A stretch of DNA of 64,000 bases from the NCBI GenBank assembly GCA_050084515.1, contig CM114275.1, positions 10,664,001-10,728,000 of the forward strand. Direction: 5' to 3'. This document shows positions 23,651-34,557 of this stretch, one piece after another (positions within the stretch are counted from its first letter, which is position 1; each line of letters begins with the position of its first letter). Source of the stretch: Blasia pusilla (Eukaryota > Marchantiophyta > Marchantiopsida > Blasiales). A program made the position numbers and the translations under genes. Below the pieces are notes generated by a model. It was not told the DNA's origin. It saw only the letters and a list, made by a program, of their open reading frames with translations, and ran no database searches.

Positions 23651-26600
23651 TGCAAAAGATTAGTGTGATTTTAGGTACGAACAGAAATAATATAGAAAAA
23701 TAGCATATGGTCTATGTTGGATAAGAAGTATATTGATAAAGTTGTTACATATAGAAGTAGAGGTATTTGTAATGTGACTCGGATTGAATGGAAGTATTTG
23801 TAGTGTGCCTATCTCCAAGTGAGTCATGTTTACAAGTTTCACAAACATACATTGGGTTGTTTAGCAGGATCATCATTAATTTGGAAAGAAAAAGTCAAAA
23901 AGTATGAAATACAATAAATTGTAACTTTACATCATGGAAATTTTGATAATATACATATAAAGGTATAAAAAATTAATTCATAAATACATAGAATAAATGC
24001 GGGTGAAGTTTGCAGCATACATCATAGCACTTGCAAGATTTTTTGCATGCATTTTCTATAAAGAATAACTTGTATTGGGATTAAAAGGGAGTTGTAATAT
24101 CGAAACCTCCGTTGTATAGTGAAAGTGTGGGTTACATAGAGTAACAAGTAAATACATAAATGAAAGCAAGTAGATACAATATGGAAAGAGATTAGTATAC
24201 TATATTTGAAAACCATATTATATATTATTTTGTACAAGTGTGAGTTATCATTAGCGCTTACGATTTAAGTGAAACATGAAAACTTGCAATTTTGAAATAG
24301 AATTTAGATATAAGTGAGCAAAGCATACCTTGTGTGGTGAGGAGAAGATTAATATTTAGTGGAGAGTACTGAAAATAATTTCAGTACCAAAAAATGAATG
24401 AACAAGCTATTTGACATAATTAAACTTATAAAAATTTAATGAAAACATTTTTGAAATGAAAATTGTTTTATGATATAGAAAATATTTTTTAGTATAAAAA
24501 TGTCTATATGGAAATAATTTTATGTGTACGTGACATGGGAAAAAAATTCAAAAACTTGTGCATATAAAGCAAGGCAATATCTAGATAATCTCATAATTTT
24601 GATGTACCAATATATAACAAAAAATGGCAGTGTCTTGTACTATTGGGAAAAAGAGTAAACAAACTCTACTCAATGACGTGTGATCATTTTATTGGTGATG
24701 TAAATGTTATTTCAATGGGAGGTAGTTTTTTCACAGGGGCCATTAACACTAGAGTCCTTTGAATTTGTTGATAATCGACGGCTTTATGTGGTTATAATAG
24801 ATGAGATATTAAGAGTATTATCCCATAGGTTATCTAGAGATTTTGTCTAACTTGGAACAAGTTGATGGTCTACTTATATGGAATTGTTTTTTTATGACAA
24901 AGTCGTATAAATTACATTCAAGGATATTAATGATAGACGATATGATATTTTTGGTCATTTGTTCATACTTGGATAGTACATAAGCACAAGTTTCAGAATT
25001 TGTTGCACTTAAATCATCTAAATGACACCAAAGTATAATACAAGTGTGTAATGACCATCTTCCTTGGATTTTATAGTGAATAATATTGCCTAAGATACAT
25101 TATCGATGCAGTATGTACTTTCTTAAGAATAATTATAAACATATGTTAAAAAGAACACCACATTCTACGAGAGCATCTTTCAAAATAAAATGTGGATTAA
25201 AACGGTTCAGGACAACTTCAAGATTATTGAATTTTAGCCATCTAGTTGCACTTGTTTCATCCAAAATCAATATTAGGGAAAAAATTGGGGCATTCACCCA
25301 TTCAATAACTATTAATTCCAAATATTTTATATGTAGCTATTTCCGATGCTAAGACAAAGTACTGGAAATTTGGAAACTAATTGGATGCTTAAATAGGCAT
25401 TGGTACAATTCAACTTCGCTCATATCTAATAGATGTGATAATAGATGTGAAGTAGGAGATATCTTGGAGGATATTAAGATTATGATTGTAAGGGTTAGTA
25501 TCCAGTGTATGTATTAGTGTGCCTTTCTCTTGAGAAAATGTAGGAATTTTATCTAGAGACGTCGAAGGTAATATGACCAAGCGTGATGTTAGACTTGGTT
25601 CTTCTATCAAAGTGAGATATTGTGATTATAGTGGATTTGTTCATAAATCAATTAATATCATCTTTCTAATATCTATATAAATATCCGATATATTGGTAAA
25701 AGGATTTCATATTTCAATTAATAAGAGGACTATCTAGTAGTGAATTTACTTCTAAGAAATCCTTCATGAAAGCCTTTGTATTTATAGCCCCTACAATGGT
25801 CGAGCTCCGAGTGTAAAGGTTGCACAATACAAGTTATTATGCAGAATTCTTGTCAGTCCAATGTGAACCTTTAGACCGTCTGATGGATTTAAATAAACTA
25901 ATTACTCTCTCGTGTTAGTATTAATGCTTTCCCCATACCGGACCGTTCTTCTCCACCGTGTATTCTTCTACTTGCCCCCCATATTATTCCACGTTGTATT
26001 CTTTTTCTCGTCGTGTTACCCAAAAAAACACTCTATGTTGCATTGTGTTGCCCTCATTTCTTCCCACCGTAGTAGTCTTCTCTGAACTCTCTTCCCGAAC
26101 CCTCTTTAAAAACCCGAAACTCGGGCCGCATATTGGTTTGCTATTAGACCTATACGTGAATCTATTATAAATAACAATTGTAGATTAAGTGGGTTGACTA
26201 AAATAAAGTCTCTAATATATGACGGAGTCAATACATTAGAGACTTACTATTGTATTTTTGGGCATAAGCAAGTCATAATTCACATACATAATATGAATTT
26301 GGATTTGATATAATATATTTGATCATATATGTTGCATATGGAGGATATGAATAGGATAACTTTATTTATAGAGTAGGGATAGTGAATTTTCTAATCCAAT
26401 AGAACAACATTGCATACCACATAGATGAGTCTATATCTTAAAAAATGTTATGGCAAAATACCATGATTTACATGAGGGTTCGTAATTTCTTTTTTATGAT
26501 TGTTGATGGTTCTAAGATAAGTTCTTTTTTGTGTTTATCTTTCCGTATTAGATGGAATTACTACGGATCATTGTAGAGAATTAATGAGATGGATAATAAT

Positions 26601-27275
26601 ATGAAATCAATGACATCACATGGGAAAAAAATCCACTAACTTGTGTATTAAACATTTATTGAAGAAGAAGCGGTGTAATTTTCATGGGAAGCAATGTAAT
26701 TGAAGGATATGTAAAAAAATACCACTTTCTCAACTATAGATTGTGAGAAATACATAAGAATATCACATTGTGGAGTGCTGAACATGCGTATGTACTACAC
26801 TATCAAGAGAAAATAAATAAATACTAAGGATCCCAATAATAAAATCATGTAAATGTGAAAGAGATAAAAAAGGTGTCAATTTTATTATATTGTCAAGGAA
26901 AAGGCATGATAAAAAATTTCCTCAATAAGCCTTCAATGGCAAGGATGTAGATTAGTACGTATATGATTAGGACATCCTTGAGTGCTTGTTTATGCCATTT
27001 TATTATCCTTTGCATCATTCACATGCAAATCGGAAAACAAATTTCATGTCAATTATGCTAAGATAACAAAATCACATAAACTAGCAAAGGATGGGTTGTA
27101 AAGAATGCAGAAAAAACCTTTCTAATTTATCATACATGAATGTCCCACTTAGAGAACATATTTACAAGGCAATGTTTCTTGTGATTACAAATCGCAAGAT
27201 ATCGTGTAGACATGTGCGATAATAATTTTAGAGGAAATTATACTTCTCAGAAAGACCCGCATTAAGAACACTTTT
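23651..27275. other. AT-rich transposon-derived DNA without a recognisable gene
   Basis: Strongly AT-rich with many stops in all frames. A weak helicase-like stretch (VVIIDE) near 24.79 kb may be more Helitron debris, but it is too short to assign. No exon, RNA gene or terminal repeat could be supported. Confidence 0.35.
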
Positions 27276-27283
27276 GAGAAGAT

Positions 27284-27550
27284 CCTCGCGCCTATTCATC
27301 CTTGGGTAAGAAGCACCAGGGTTAGATGTGGGTTATGATTGAAGAGGGGCTCGTGCAAAATAGCCCTCCTATGAGAGGATTCGAACTTGTCACTTACACA
27401 TTTGCAATGAGCGTACCATCCATTCCACTAGAGTCACCTACGTGAAAGGTAAGGTATTAATAAAATTCTTAATCTGTTATCCAAAATAGAACATGCGGCT
27501 TCAAGATCTTGACTTTGGGTTAACTAACCCGAGGATGAATAGGCGCGAGG
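27284..27550. mobile_element. MITE-like element with terminal inverted repeats
   Basis: The left end CCTCGCGCCTATTCATCC (27284-27301) is the exact inverse of the right end (27533-27550). The next bases (GGGTTAG-like) also pair imperfectly. GAGAAGA is found one base before the left end (27276-27282) and directly after the right end (27551-27557), and looks like a target-site duplication. The 267-bp interior has no coding capacity but carries a tRNA-like B-box (GTTCGAATCC on the minus strand). Confidence 0.65.
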
Positions 27551-27557
27551 GAGAAGA

Positions 27558-29832
27558 CCACAAGGAGGTGAACACATTGTGAGCATTCCTACACTACAAG
27601 GAAATCTGATCATTAATAAACATATGTCATAAATATTTAGGATACAAAGTCAAGAGAGGAAAGTAAGAGATTCATTTATGCTTTTGAGGATGTATGTTGA
27701 AAAGAGACATAATATATTTTCATCACTTTGTTTTTTGCTCTCATAGTGGACGCCTTGTAGGGAACTTCGAGGTTTGCATAATTGATTCAAGATTAATTAT
27801 GCACGTTTTGGCCATATTTAGAGGTATTCTTTGGGTTTAAGACAATTTGTAAACTCCTAACCTAAGAGTGAGTATGGCAAGTCAATCTACTAACTATGTA
27901 GAGAGACAACCTCTAAGCAATACACTGCTAATAAAAAAGAGTGGTTCTTATTCCCAAAATGATTATTAGCTGCCAAAACAAATAGTCTAGTTATTGAGTT
28001 GCAAAGGAAGTTGTGTGAATGCAACTTCAATAAAAAGAGTAGTTTTCATTTGTTAAAGACATTGGCCTAGAATTTTTTTGGTGGCCAATAAAGTGAACCA
28101 ACTACATGAGATGGATTGAGAGATTGCTTTGGAGTTGGAATACTGAGCAAAGTCCACATGAGCCAACTATGGATACAAACCTTGGACCTTCAGCCATGAC
28201 TTAAATATTGAGTCCCAATCAGAGGTTTGCTCGAGGTTCATTAGGCCATTGGGACCGCTAGGCGCGCTAGGGACGTTTTAGGTTCATAGACTATCAAGAA
28301 ATTTTGTCCCAAGTCTTCAAGGACTCGACTCTAATGCCTTAGTTTCCTCTCTCTACTTCTCTTGTTGGTTCTAAACATATTCAAATTACTCAAAAAATAT
28401 ATGTAGTTTATGTCGTTCAAAATCCTCATAATCTTTGTTTCTATATTGATGATAAGATTATGATTTCCAAATCTTTCTCATTTGAATTAAATTTAACAAA
28501 AATGAACTTATAGATCCAATGTCATAACAATAATATAAAAATATGAATATTTAAATCCAATTCTAATAGTTGCTTCTACTTTTAAGAGGAAAATTCTTTT
28601 TAGTGCCTTATAAGGCATAAATCATACATTCATAATAATCACAAATTTGAATAATTAGACGTAAATACAATGAGAACATCTATTATTTTCTATTCCTATG
28701 GGTTTTACAAATATTAGTTTCATGCCTTTACTCAGCGTGAGTGTTTTTTAATTTCATTCATTAGAAATATCATACTTTTTCATTAACTCCATAATGAACA
28801 CATCACTCCTTTGTTTCTTGGGGAGTACCAAATAATTATTCACCACTACTTCGCACCTCCTTTAAAATCCAACACCATCTCTTTTATTCTCTAAAATTTT
28901 ACACGTCGATCATAGTATAAGGCGTACTTGAAAAGCGAAATAATAAAATGTTACTATTTTGTCTTATGATCTCCTACTTTTTCCTATTTTGCATACCACG
29001 TTAACAATAACATTATAGATTAAGAGGTTTTTCTAAAATAAATGGAAAATAGTAGTTTAAGAGGAGAATGGGGGAGTCACTCTTACAGATATCTTACCTA
29101 ATTTATACTATTCTTTTTCTTAGCACTTGCTAGATATCAAATTCTCTTCTCATGCTACTTGTTGTATTAGGATTCACAAGTAATTCATCAAGAAGTATTC
29201 AATTTTTTGAAGTTATTTTCGTTATATGAGTGAATGAGTAATAAGATTTAACTTTTTAATAGGTAAGGGAGGAGAAAAATGGAGAGTTTCACAAGGAATA
29301 CTAAAAAAAATCAATAAGGGATGGAAAGAGATAAATAGATAAATTTCCAACAAGAGGAAAGGAGAGATATGGAATAAATTTCAATAGGATTTGGAGATGT
29401 GATGGGAGTGAGGAATGGATTGACCAGCTTGTATGTATGTTGCGAAAGCTTGTGTTTAGCATATCATGTTCTCATTACTTATCTACATCTAAATATGCTC
29501 ATCTCAGTGACATTTTGGATCAATCAAACTTCCACATCCCTAGTCTAGGTCTTGGGCCACCTCTCAAGCTCAAATGTGCACCCAATGTTGTTGTGGAAGA
29601 AAGGCCTCTTTATATACAGTATTAAATATTCCACCTACTATATTACCCTATTCTTTCAAGTATACATTTTTATTACCCCATGTTACAAGTTGTCCACTGC
29701 CTCAATTTGTTATCTTCTTCTACTTACATTTCATTCAAAACCAACATCCACCGACACCTCTCTAATACCTCAAAAAATACTTCACCTTCATTTACTTTGT
29801 GTTCACACAATAGCTAGCATTATTTTCTATTG
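27558..29832. other. AT-rich intergenic DNA
   Basis: No gene, RNA gene or clear repeat boundary recognised. Open frames are short and unconnected. Confidence 0.4.
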
Positions 29833-30011
29833 CTAGATGGTGTCAGTGTGATGCACGGATGTATAATTTTGAATTACCCATCCCAAGTGTACAATTGAAT
29901 TTGAGCGATTCTAGAGGTTTGACATCGAATGATTCTATTGGCTAAAAAGGACATGTGTCAAAAGGAGAGATGATCTCAAAACAATGAGGCACTCTCCAAT
30001 AATAATATAGA
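29833..30011 (-). mobile_element. Mini-Helitron (179 bp), same family as the 21.6-kb element
   Basis: Read on the minus strand it begins TCTATATTATTATTGG, preceded by A, and shares its first ~25 bases with the Helitron at 21596. It ends in CTAG after a GTGCATCACAC hairpin-like stretch, matching the family 3' end. The base after CTAG is C rather than the expected T. It has no coding capacity. Confidence 0.6.
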
Positions 30012-30035
30012 TTCTTCCATACTATTCTAGCAGCA

Positions 30036-30995
30036 AACTTGTTATGGTCCCAACTTAAAGTCCATAATTTGCAATTCCTTCACAGGTACGTGCAAAACAC
30101 CATATTTTTGGCAGTTGCACTAGAATGCTCCAACGAATCTTTTAAGTGAAGTGGACAATAACATTGCTTAGGCTTTTTGCTCACTTGTACATGCTGTGTG
30201 GGTTCATATTGAAGTGTCTTTGTAATGCCTATGGCGATGCGGTCGTTAGACTTGATGTATACAATCCTCCCTTGAATATTCCCTCGCGTGTAATGATAAA
30301 GCGTCTGTTTTGTTGTTTGATGCCTGTATATCTGTATTGATTACCTTTGTATGTTACAAAATATAAGTTGATAACACATTACGTCGTTTGGTGAAATGGC
30401 CCTTAAAGGATTCAAGCATCCATGGCACAATGCCATTATATTAAAAAATGATCTAGCGGTCCACATTGCATATTTGGTTCCCATTGGATTAGTGTAGTGT
30501 GCTCATCGGATTAGTACAGTACATCCAACTGTGCATCTAAAATCTGTTTTTAGTAAACATCATAAATTTGTACACACTATTGTATTCTTCTCCTTATGTA
30601 TCGTATACACTATTGTATTCTTCTCCTATGTAATGTAGTGTCTCCTTGGTTTGTATTGAAGACTACTATACTCTCGGATGCCTACAACCACAAAATGAGT
30701 ATTAACAATAAGACCCCTTACAACTTTTGTTGGAACTATTAACATTATGGATCTCTTTTCTATTTCTTTTGTGGTGTCTCCCTGTTTGTATTGAAGACAA
30801 CTATACCAATACACTCTCCGGTGCCTATGGCCAGAAAATCGGCCCTTCTATTTTTGTACGTTGTGGGTCTCTTTTCTATCTATGTGCACTTATGTACACT
30901 TATGTAAATTTTTTGTATAGTTACATTTTTTTATTTGTATTATTGTTTCTTTAATAATAAGATCCCACTTTTGGGGCGGTTGCACTAGTTCTAAA
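30036..30995 (-). repeat. Inverted, diverged copy of part of the 21.6-kb Helitron interior
   Basis: Several blocks match the Helitron interior in reverse order and orientation. AACTTAAAG at 30.05 kb pairs with 22.80 kb, CACTATTGTATTCTTCT at 30.58 kb with 22.05 kb, GTGGGTCTCTTTTCTATC at 30.86 kb with 21.79 kb, and TTTGGGGC near 30.97 kb with 21.72 kb. The collinearity over about 1 kb shows a diverged second copy on the other strand, adjoining the mini-Helitron. Confidence 0.65.
30573..30632. repeat. Short tandem duplication, about 30-bp unit
   Basis: A block containing CACTATTGTATTCTTCTCC and TATGTA occurs twice in direct succession inside the inverted Helitron copy; the other copy at 22.05 kb has it once. 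Confidence 0.6.
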
Positions 30996-31029
30996 ATTTA
31001 CTAAAAGATTTTTTCACGATTGAAACTGG

Positions 31030-32230
31030 GCCGCCTTACTCACCCTTAGGGCCGAGTCCCATGGACGGCCCAAGAGGTCGTTGCAACCTCGTTTCTACGC
31101 CCAGATCATGTTTCATGTAGATAATCCAAGAAATTACATCAATTGCTTGTCATAACCGTCATATATGTATTGCTCACGGTCGCCACGGCGCGGGATAATT
31201 TTTGCGCTCAAGAGTTTTGGGCGCAGAAAAACTGGCGACCCCTGAGAGTCGCCGCGACCTCCTTTCCATGGGACTTGGCCCTTAGAGCCCGCCCCCATGG
31301 AGTCGCGGCGGCAGGTCCCTCTCGGCCTAGGTAGACAGTCCTACCACCTTCCAGGTAGGGTCACAAACGGTTTCCATCGCTTGACTATGAAGGAGTTTAA
31401 AAGAAATCCGGTTATAGTCCTTTAATTTCCCAAGGATCATCCTGAACGTTTCTGGGCTGTAAATTTCATTGCGCATAAGGACGAGCGACCCACCTATGAT
31501 CCGTGAAATGATAACCATCGATTTAACATCAGAAGGATCCTACGACCATGGAATTGCTCCATGGAGACTTGCTCTTAGGGCCCGGTCCCATAGGCGGCTT
31601 CTTAGAGTCACTTGCAACCCAGGAAGTCGCCTTCGGTGGAACTGCTCGCCGCCGGAAGCTTTCCAGCCAGTTCCTTCCAGTGCACCTCACAAATGGAAAG
31701 GGACAGAGCGGACCAATGTTTTCGACTTTGTACCGGCTCCCACGAGTTCGGAAGAGCGCCAGGATGCAAAACCTTTCTTGCGCCCAAAAATTTGGACGTA
31801 AGAAAACCAAGGACTCCTTGAGAAAACTAAAGACTCCTTGCACAAATCCCCGACCCCGGCCATTTCAAAGGAGTATTGGCCATTCGATGTAGATCGACTT
31901 TCATAATGCCCGACGCTGGCCGATGGGACCAGGGTCCTATGGGCCTCCGTAAAGGTCGCGACCACCTCATTTCCGCGACCAATATGTATTTCTGTAGGAC
32001 AAACCTAGAAAGTACACAGGTTTTTAGCAGAAATAATTAGATATGCAGCAAGAAGCGTCGCCAGGACGTTGGACAATTTCTTCGCCCAAAAATTTGGGCG
32101 TAGAAAAAGTGGCGACCCCCGAAGGTCGCCGCGACGTCCCGCCCATGGGACCCGACTCTTAGAGGCTGATTCCATGGACACTTGTGAAGGTCACGACGAC
32201 CCATTTTCTACGACCGAAAGATCGGTGAGA
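31030..32230. repeat. Block of interspersed short repeats (CTTAGGGCC / CCCATGG / GGTCGCGACC modules)
   Basis: At least five degenerate copies of a module with CTTAGRGCC, TCCCATGGAC, a GTCGC-rich stretch and TTTCTACG occur near 31.05, 31.28, 31.57, 31.92 and 32.16 kb. A longer unit (TTTTTGCG...GGGCG.AGAAAAA..TGGCGACCCC..GTCGCCGCGAC) is repeated at about 31.20-31.29 and 32.06-32.16 kb, suggesting duplication of a larger segment. No protein is encoded. The origin (LTR, MITE or satellite) is unresolved. Confidence 0.6.
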
Positions 32231-32807
32231 TGAGATGAGAAAAGACCATTGGTGCCACCTAAATACTTCCGACCCTCCGTTAAAGATCCAAGGCGCATGG
32301 AATGAAGACCTTACTCTCCGAGGTGGCGAGCCCTTTCGTGTTGAAGCCCTACAGCTTGCCTAAAAGCAAGGCCGTGTAAGACGTAGCGATATCGGTAGCT
32401 GCAATCGTAATGCGAAGTGGAGGCTACGGGATAGACCTAGCCAGATCGGTAGCTGCAGCCACTGTGCGAAGTGGAGCACGGTAAGGTTTCCCGGAGCCGC
32501 ACGCGCGGATTCGCGGAGGGAGAACTGAGGGCGGACAGAGAAGGCAGAGATAGATAGGGAGTAGACACGTGGTGCACTGTCGTTGGATCTCCTCTGAGCA
32601 TAGCAGTTCTGTGATTAGTCCACGTCCGGGCATCATCGCTGGTGGTGGTGAGCAGAGTTGTGCCACTTTCACAGTCACGAGCTCAGTTCCATCCACCACT
32701 CCTCTGCATTCTACGAACCGACTGCTCCAGCACCATCGCCCGAAGAGAAGGCGCTCCATAGCCGAGTCCGAGAGCTTTCGTGCCGCGGAGAGGGTCGTGC
32801 ACACGTA

Positions 32808-34557
32808 ATGGGATCCTCAGCGGTCTGCATAGATGGCTTGAGAGCATCGGCGCTGCTGTCGAGCTGCAATTCTCTCCGTGGCAATGGTTTGGAGTGCGGG
32901 GTTGCCGGGCCCGCGGGCAGAGTTGCGCCTTCCAGGACTGTTGTGCGCGCTGCGACCGAGTCTGGGAGCGGCGGGACGCGTTACATTGCCGGAAAGAAGG
33001 TCTGCTTCTTAAACTCCTCTCCTCGTGCTATGTAGACGACGCGGCGCGCCAGATGAAATTGCGGAGAATGAGTACGGATTGGATTAGAGACGCTGTCGAC
33101 GTCATTTTTTTTTTCTTTTTGTTGTTGTGTCTATCAGTCTGTGTGTGCGATCCTGTGAATGTCTGTCTGTCTGTCTGTCTGTCTGTCATGCTTTTCTGTC
33201 GATGCCGTTTTCATGAGTTTTGGAGCAGCTCAGTTGTCTTGAATTCCGCTCTCTAGGAGTGTCGTAGCGTTCTAATACGTCCAATCCCACTTGAAGAGGG
33301 ATGCGGATGCTCTTCGGAGAGGCCGACACCACAAGGAGTCGATGAGAGATTGTCGCTCATAATTCTGTAGATCCCGCTGAACGTGTGGTTGGCTGCATTC
33401 TTCTCGAATTGGAGGTCTATGGTTCCAGCAAGAGGTCACACGTTCGGATTCGTCAGGCACCGCACTTCTCAGTTATCTGACAGACTAAAACGCACTTGCA
33501 GTGCGCGTTTGGAGTCCTGTCGAGGGCAATTCAAACTAATACGCTGCAGCCCTGGTCGTGGATGTGGCATCAGTAGACAAGATTGTAGGTCCAGTGTCTG
33601 TGACAGTGGAATTTTGTTCGCCTTAGGTGCTTGTTTAATGGAGTACACCAAACTCATATTGAAGTCGGTAAACCAACATGTCAACCTCGAATTCTTTTGA
33701 TGTTGAGTCGGCCTCGTTTCTGTGAGTGTATACCTCGACAGTGGAACTTGTCATCTGAGAGATCCTCTGCCATCGCATTTCTGCTGTGGCCGTTCCGACT
33801 GCCGTAAGATTACCGGGTCAGAATGCGTCTCTCCTGTCTGCCCAATCTAATCCCTTAATGCTCAAACCGGAATCGACTTCATCCACAAGTTCTCCACCAA
33901 GCCGACCGACAATGATGCAATCAGGTTTGGATGTCTTGCTAGACTACCCCTCGACTGTCAAAGATGCAGCGATCATTCCTCGGCGTCGGGATGGCTCCCG
34001 TAAGCCTCCCAGCTTCTTCGGCTGTGGGAGCGCGATGAGAGGTTTTTGGCGAGCTTCCTCCTGTCGGTTTTTCCCTTTCAGTGGAAGCACGTGGAATCTG
34101 AAATTGCCTTCCTGTATGTCGTGCGAAGGTGAAAGTTCTGCAGGTTGGGGACAAGTCGGCCAAAGTCCGGGACAAGGCTCCTGGGGACCGTGTCGCTATT
34201 AAATTGTTGTCCAGAGTGGAGGAGTTGAGGCTTCTGACGAAGGCCGAGAAAGCTGGACTCCTCTCGGCACTAGAGAACGCCGGTTTATCCCTCTCAACAA
34301 TCGAGAGGTTAGGGTTATTGTCCAGAGCAGAGGAGCTCGGTGCGCTCTCGGCGGCAACTGACACCAATACTCCTGGGGCGCTGCTCACATTAGCCCTGGT
34401 TCTACTGATCGCTGGTCCCTTGTTCGTCTACCTGGTCCCGGAAGATTCAACACCGCTCGTAGTTTTACAAGTCGTGGTGGCAGCAGTATCTGTCCTCGGA
34501 GGCTCGGCTGCGTTTGCTGCATCAAACTTCGTGTCGGCGCTGCAAAAGTCTGATTAG
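32808..34557 (+). CDS. RIQ1/RIQ2-like thylakoid membrane protein (DUF1118)
   Basis: Two coding exons: 32808-32999 and 34129-34557, about 206 residues, joined in phase 0. Exon 1 encodes a Ser/Arg-rich chloroplast transit peptide with a likely processing region around VVRAA, then GTRYIAGKK. Exon 2 has the family signature: [38 protein letters not shown], then two hydrophobic segments ([20 protein letters not shown] and [15 protein letters not shown]) and a short polar tail. Arabidopsis RIQ1 and RIQ2 (recalled as At5g08050 and At1g74730) sit in grana thylakoids; loss alters grana stacking, LHCII organisation and non-photochemical quenching. The second exon could instead begin at 34144 after a CAG; both acceptors keep frame. 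RIQ1 versus RIQ2 orthology cannot be decided by eye, so no symbol is given. Confidence 0.87.
33161..33187. repeat. (GTCT)n microsatellite in RIQ-like intron 1
   Basis: About six tandem GTCT units lie in the intron, downstream of a T-rich tract at about 33.1 kb. Confidence 0.85.

Noticed and set aside
24720-25060. VVIIDE-like helicase Walker B near 24.79 kb
   Set aside because: Too short and without other helicase motifs in order; could be chance in AT-rich DNA.
27365-27440. Possible tRNA gene (minus) with a GCA-like anticodon and B-box
   Set aside because: The T-arm and acceptor stem do not pair, and it lies inside the MITE, so it is at best tRNA-derived debris.
31143-31965. Several 60-110-codon frames on both strands
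   Set aside because: They lie in the short-repeat block and change with each module; not protein-like.
32424-32804. 126-codon minus-strand frame upstream of the RIQ-like gene
   Set aside because: GC-rich promoter/5' UTR region; no domain and antisense to the gene's leader.
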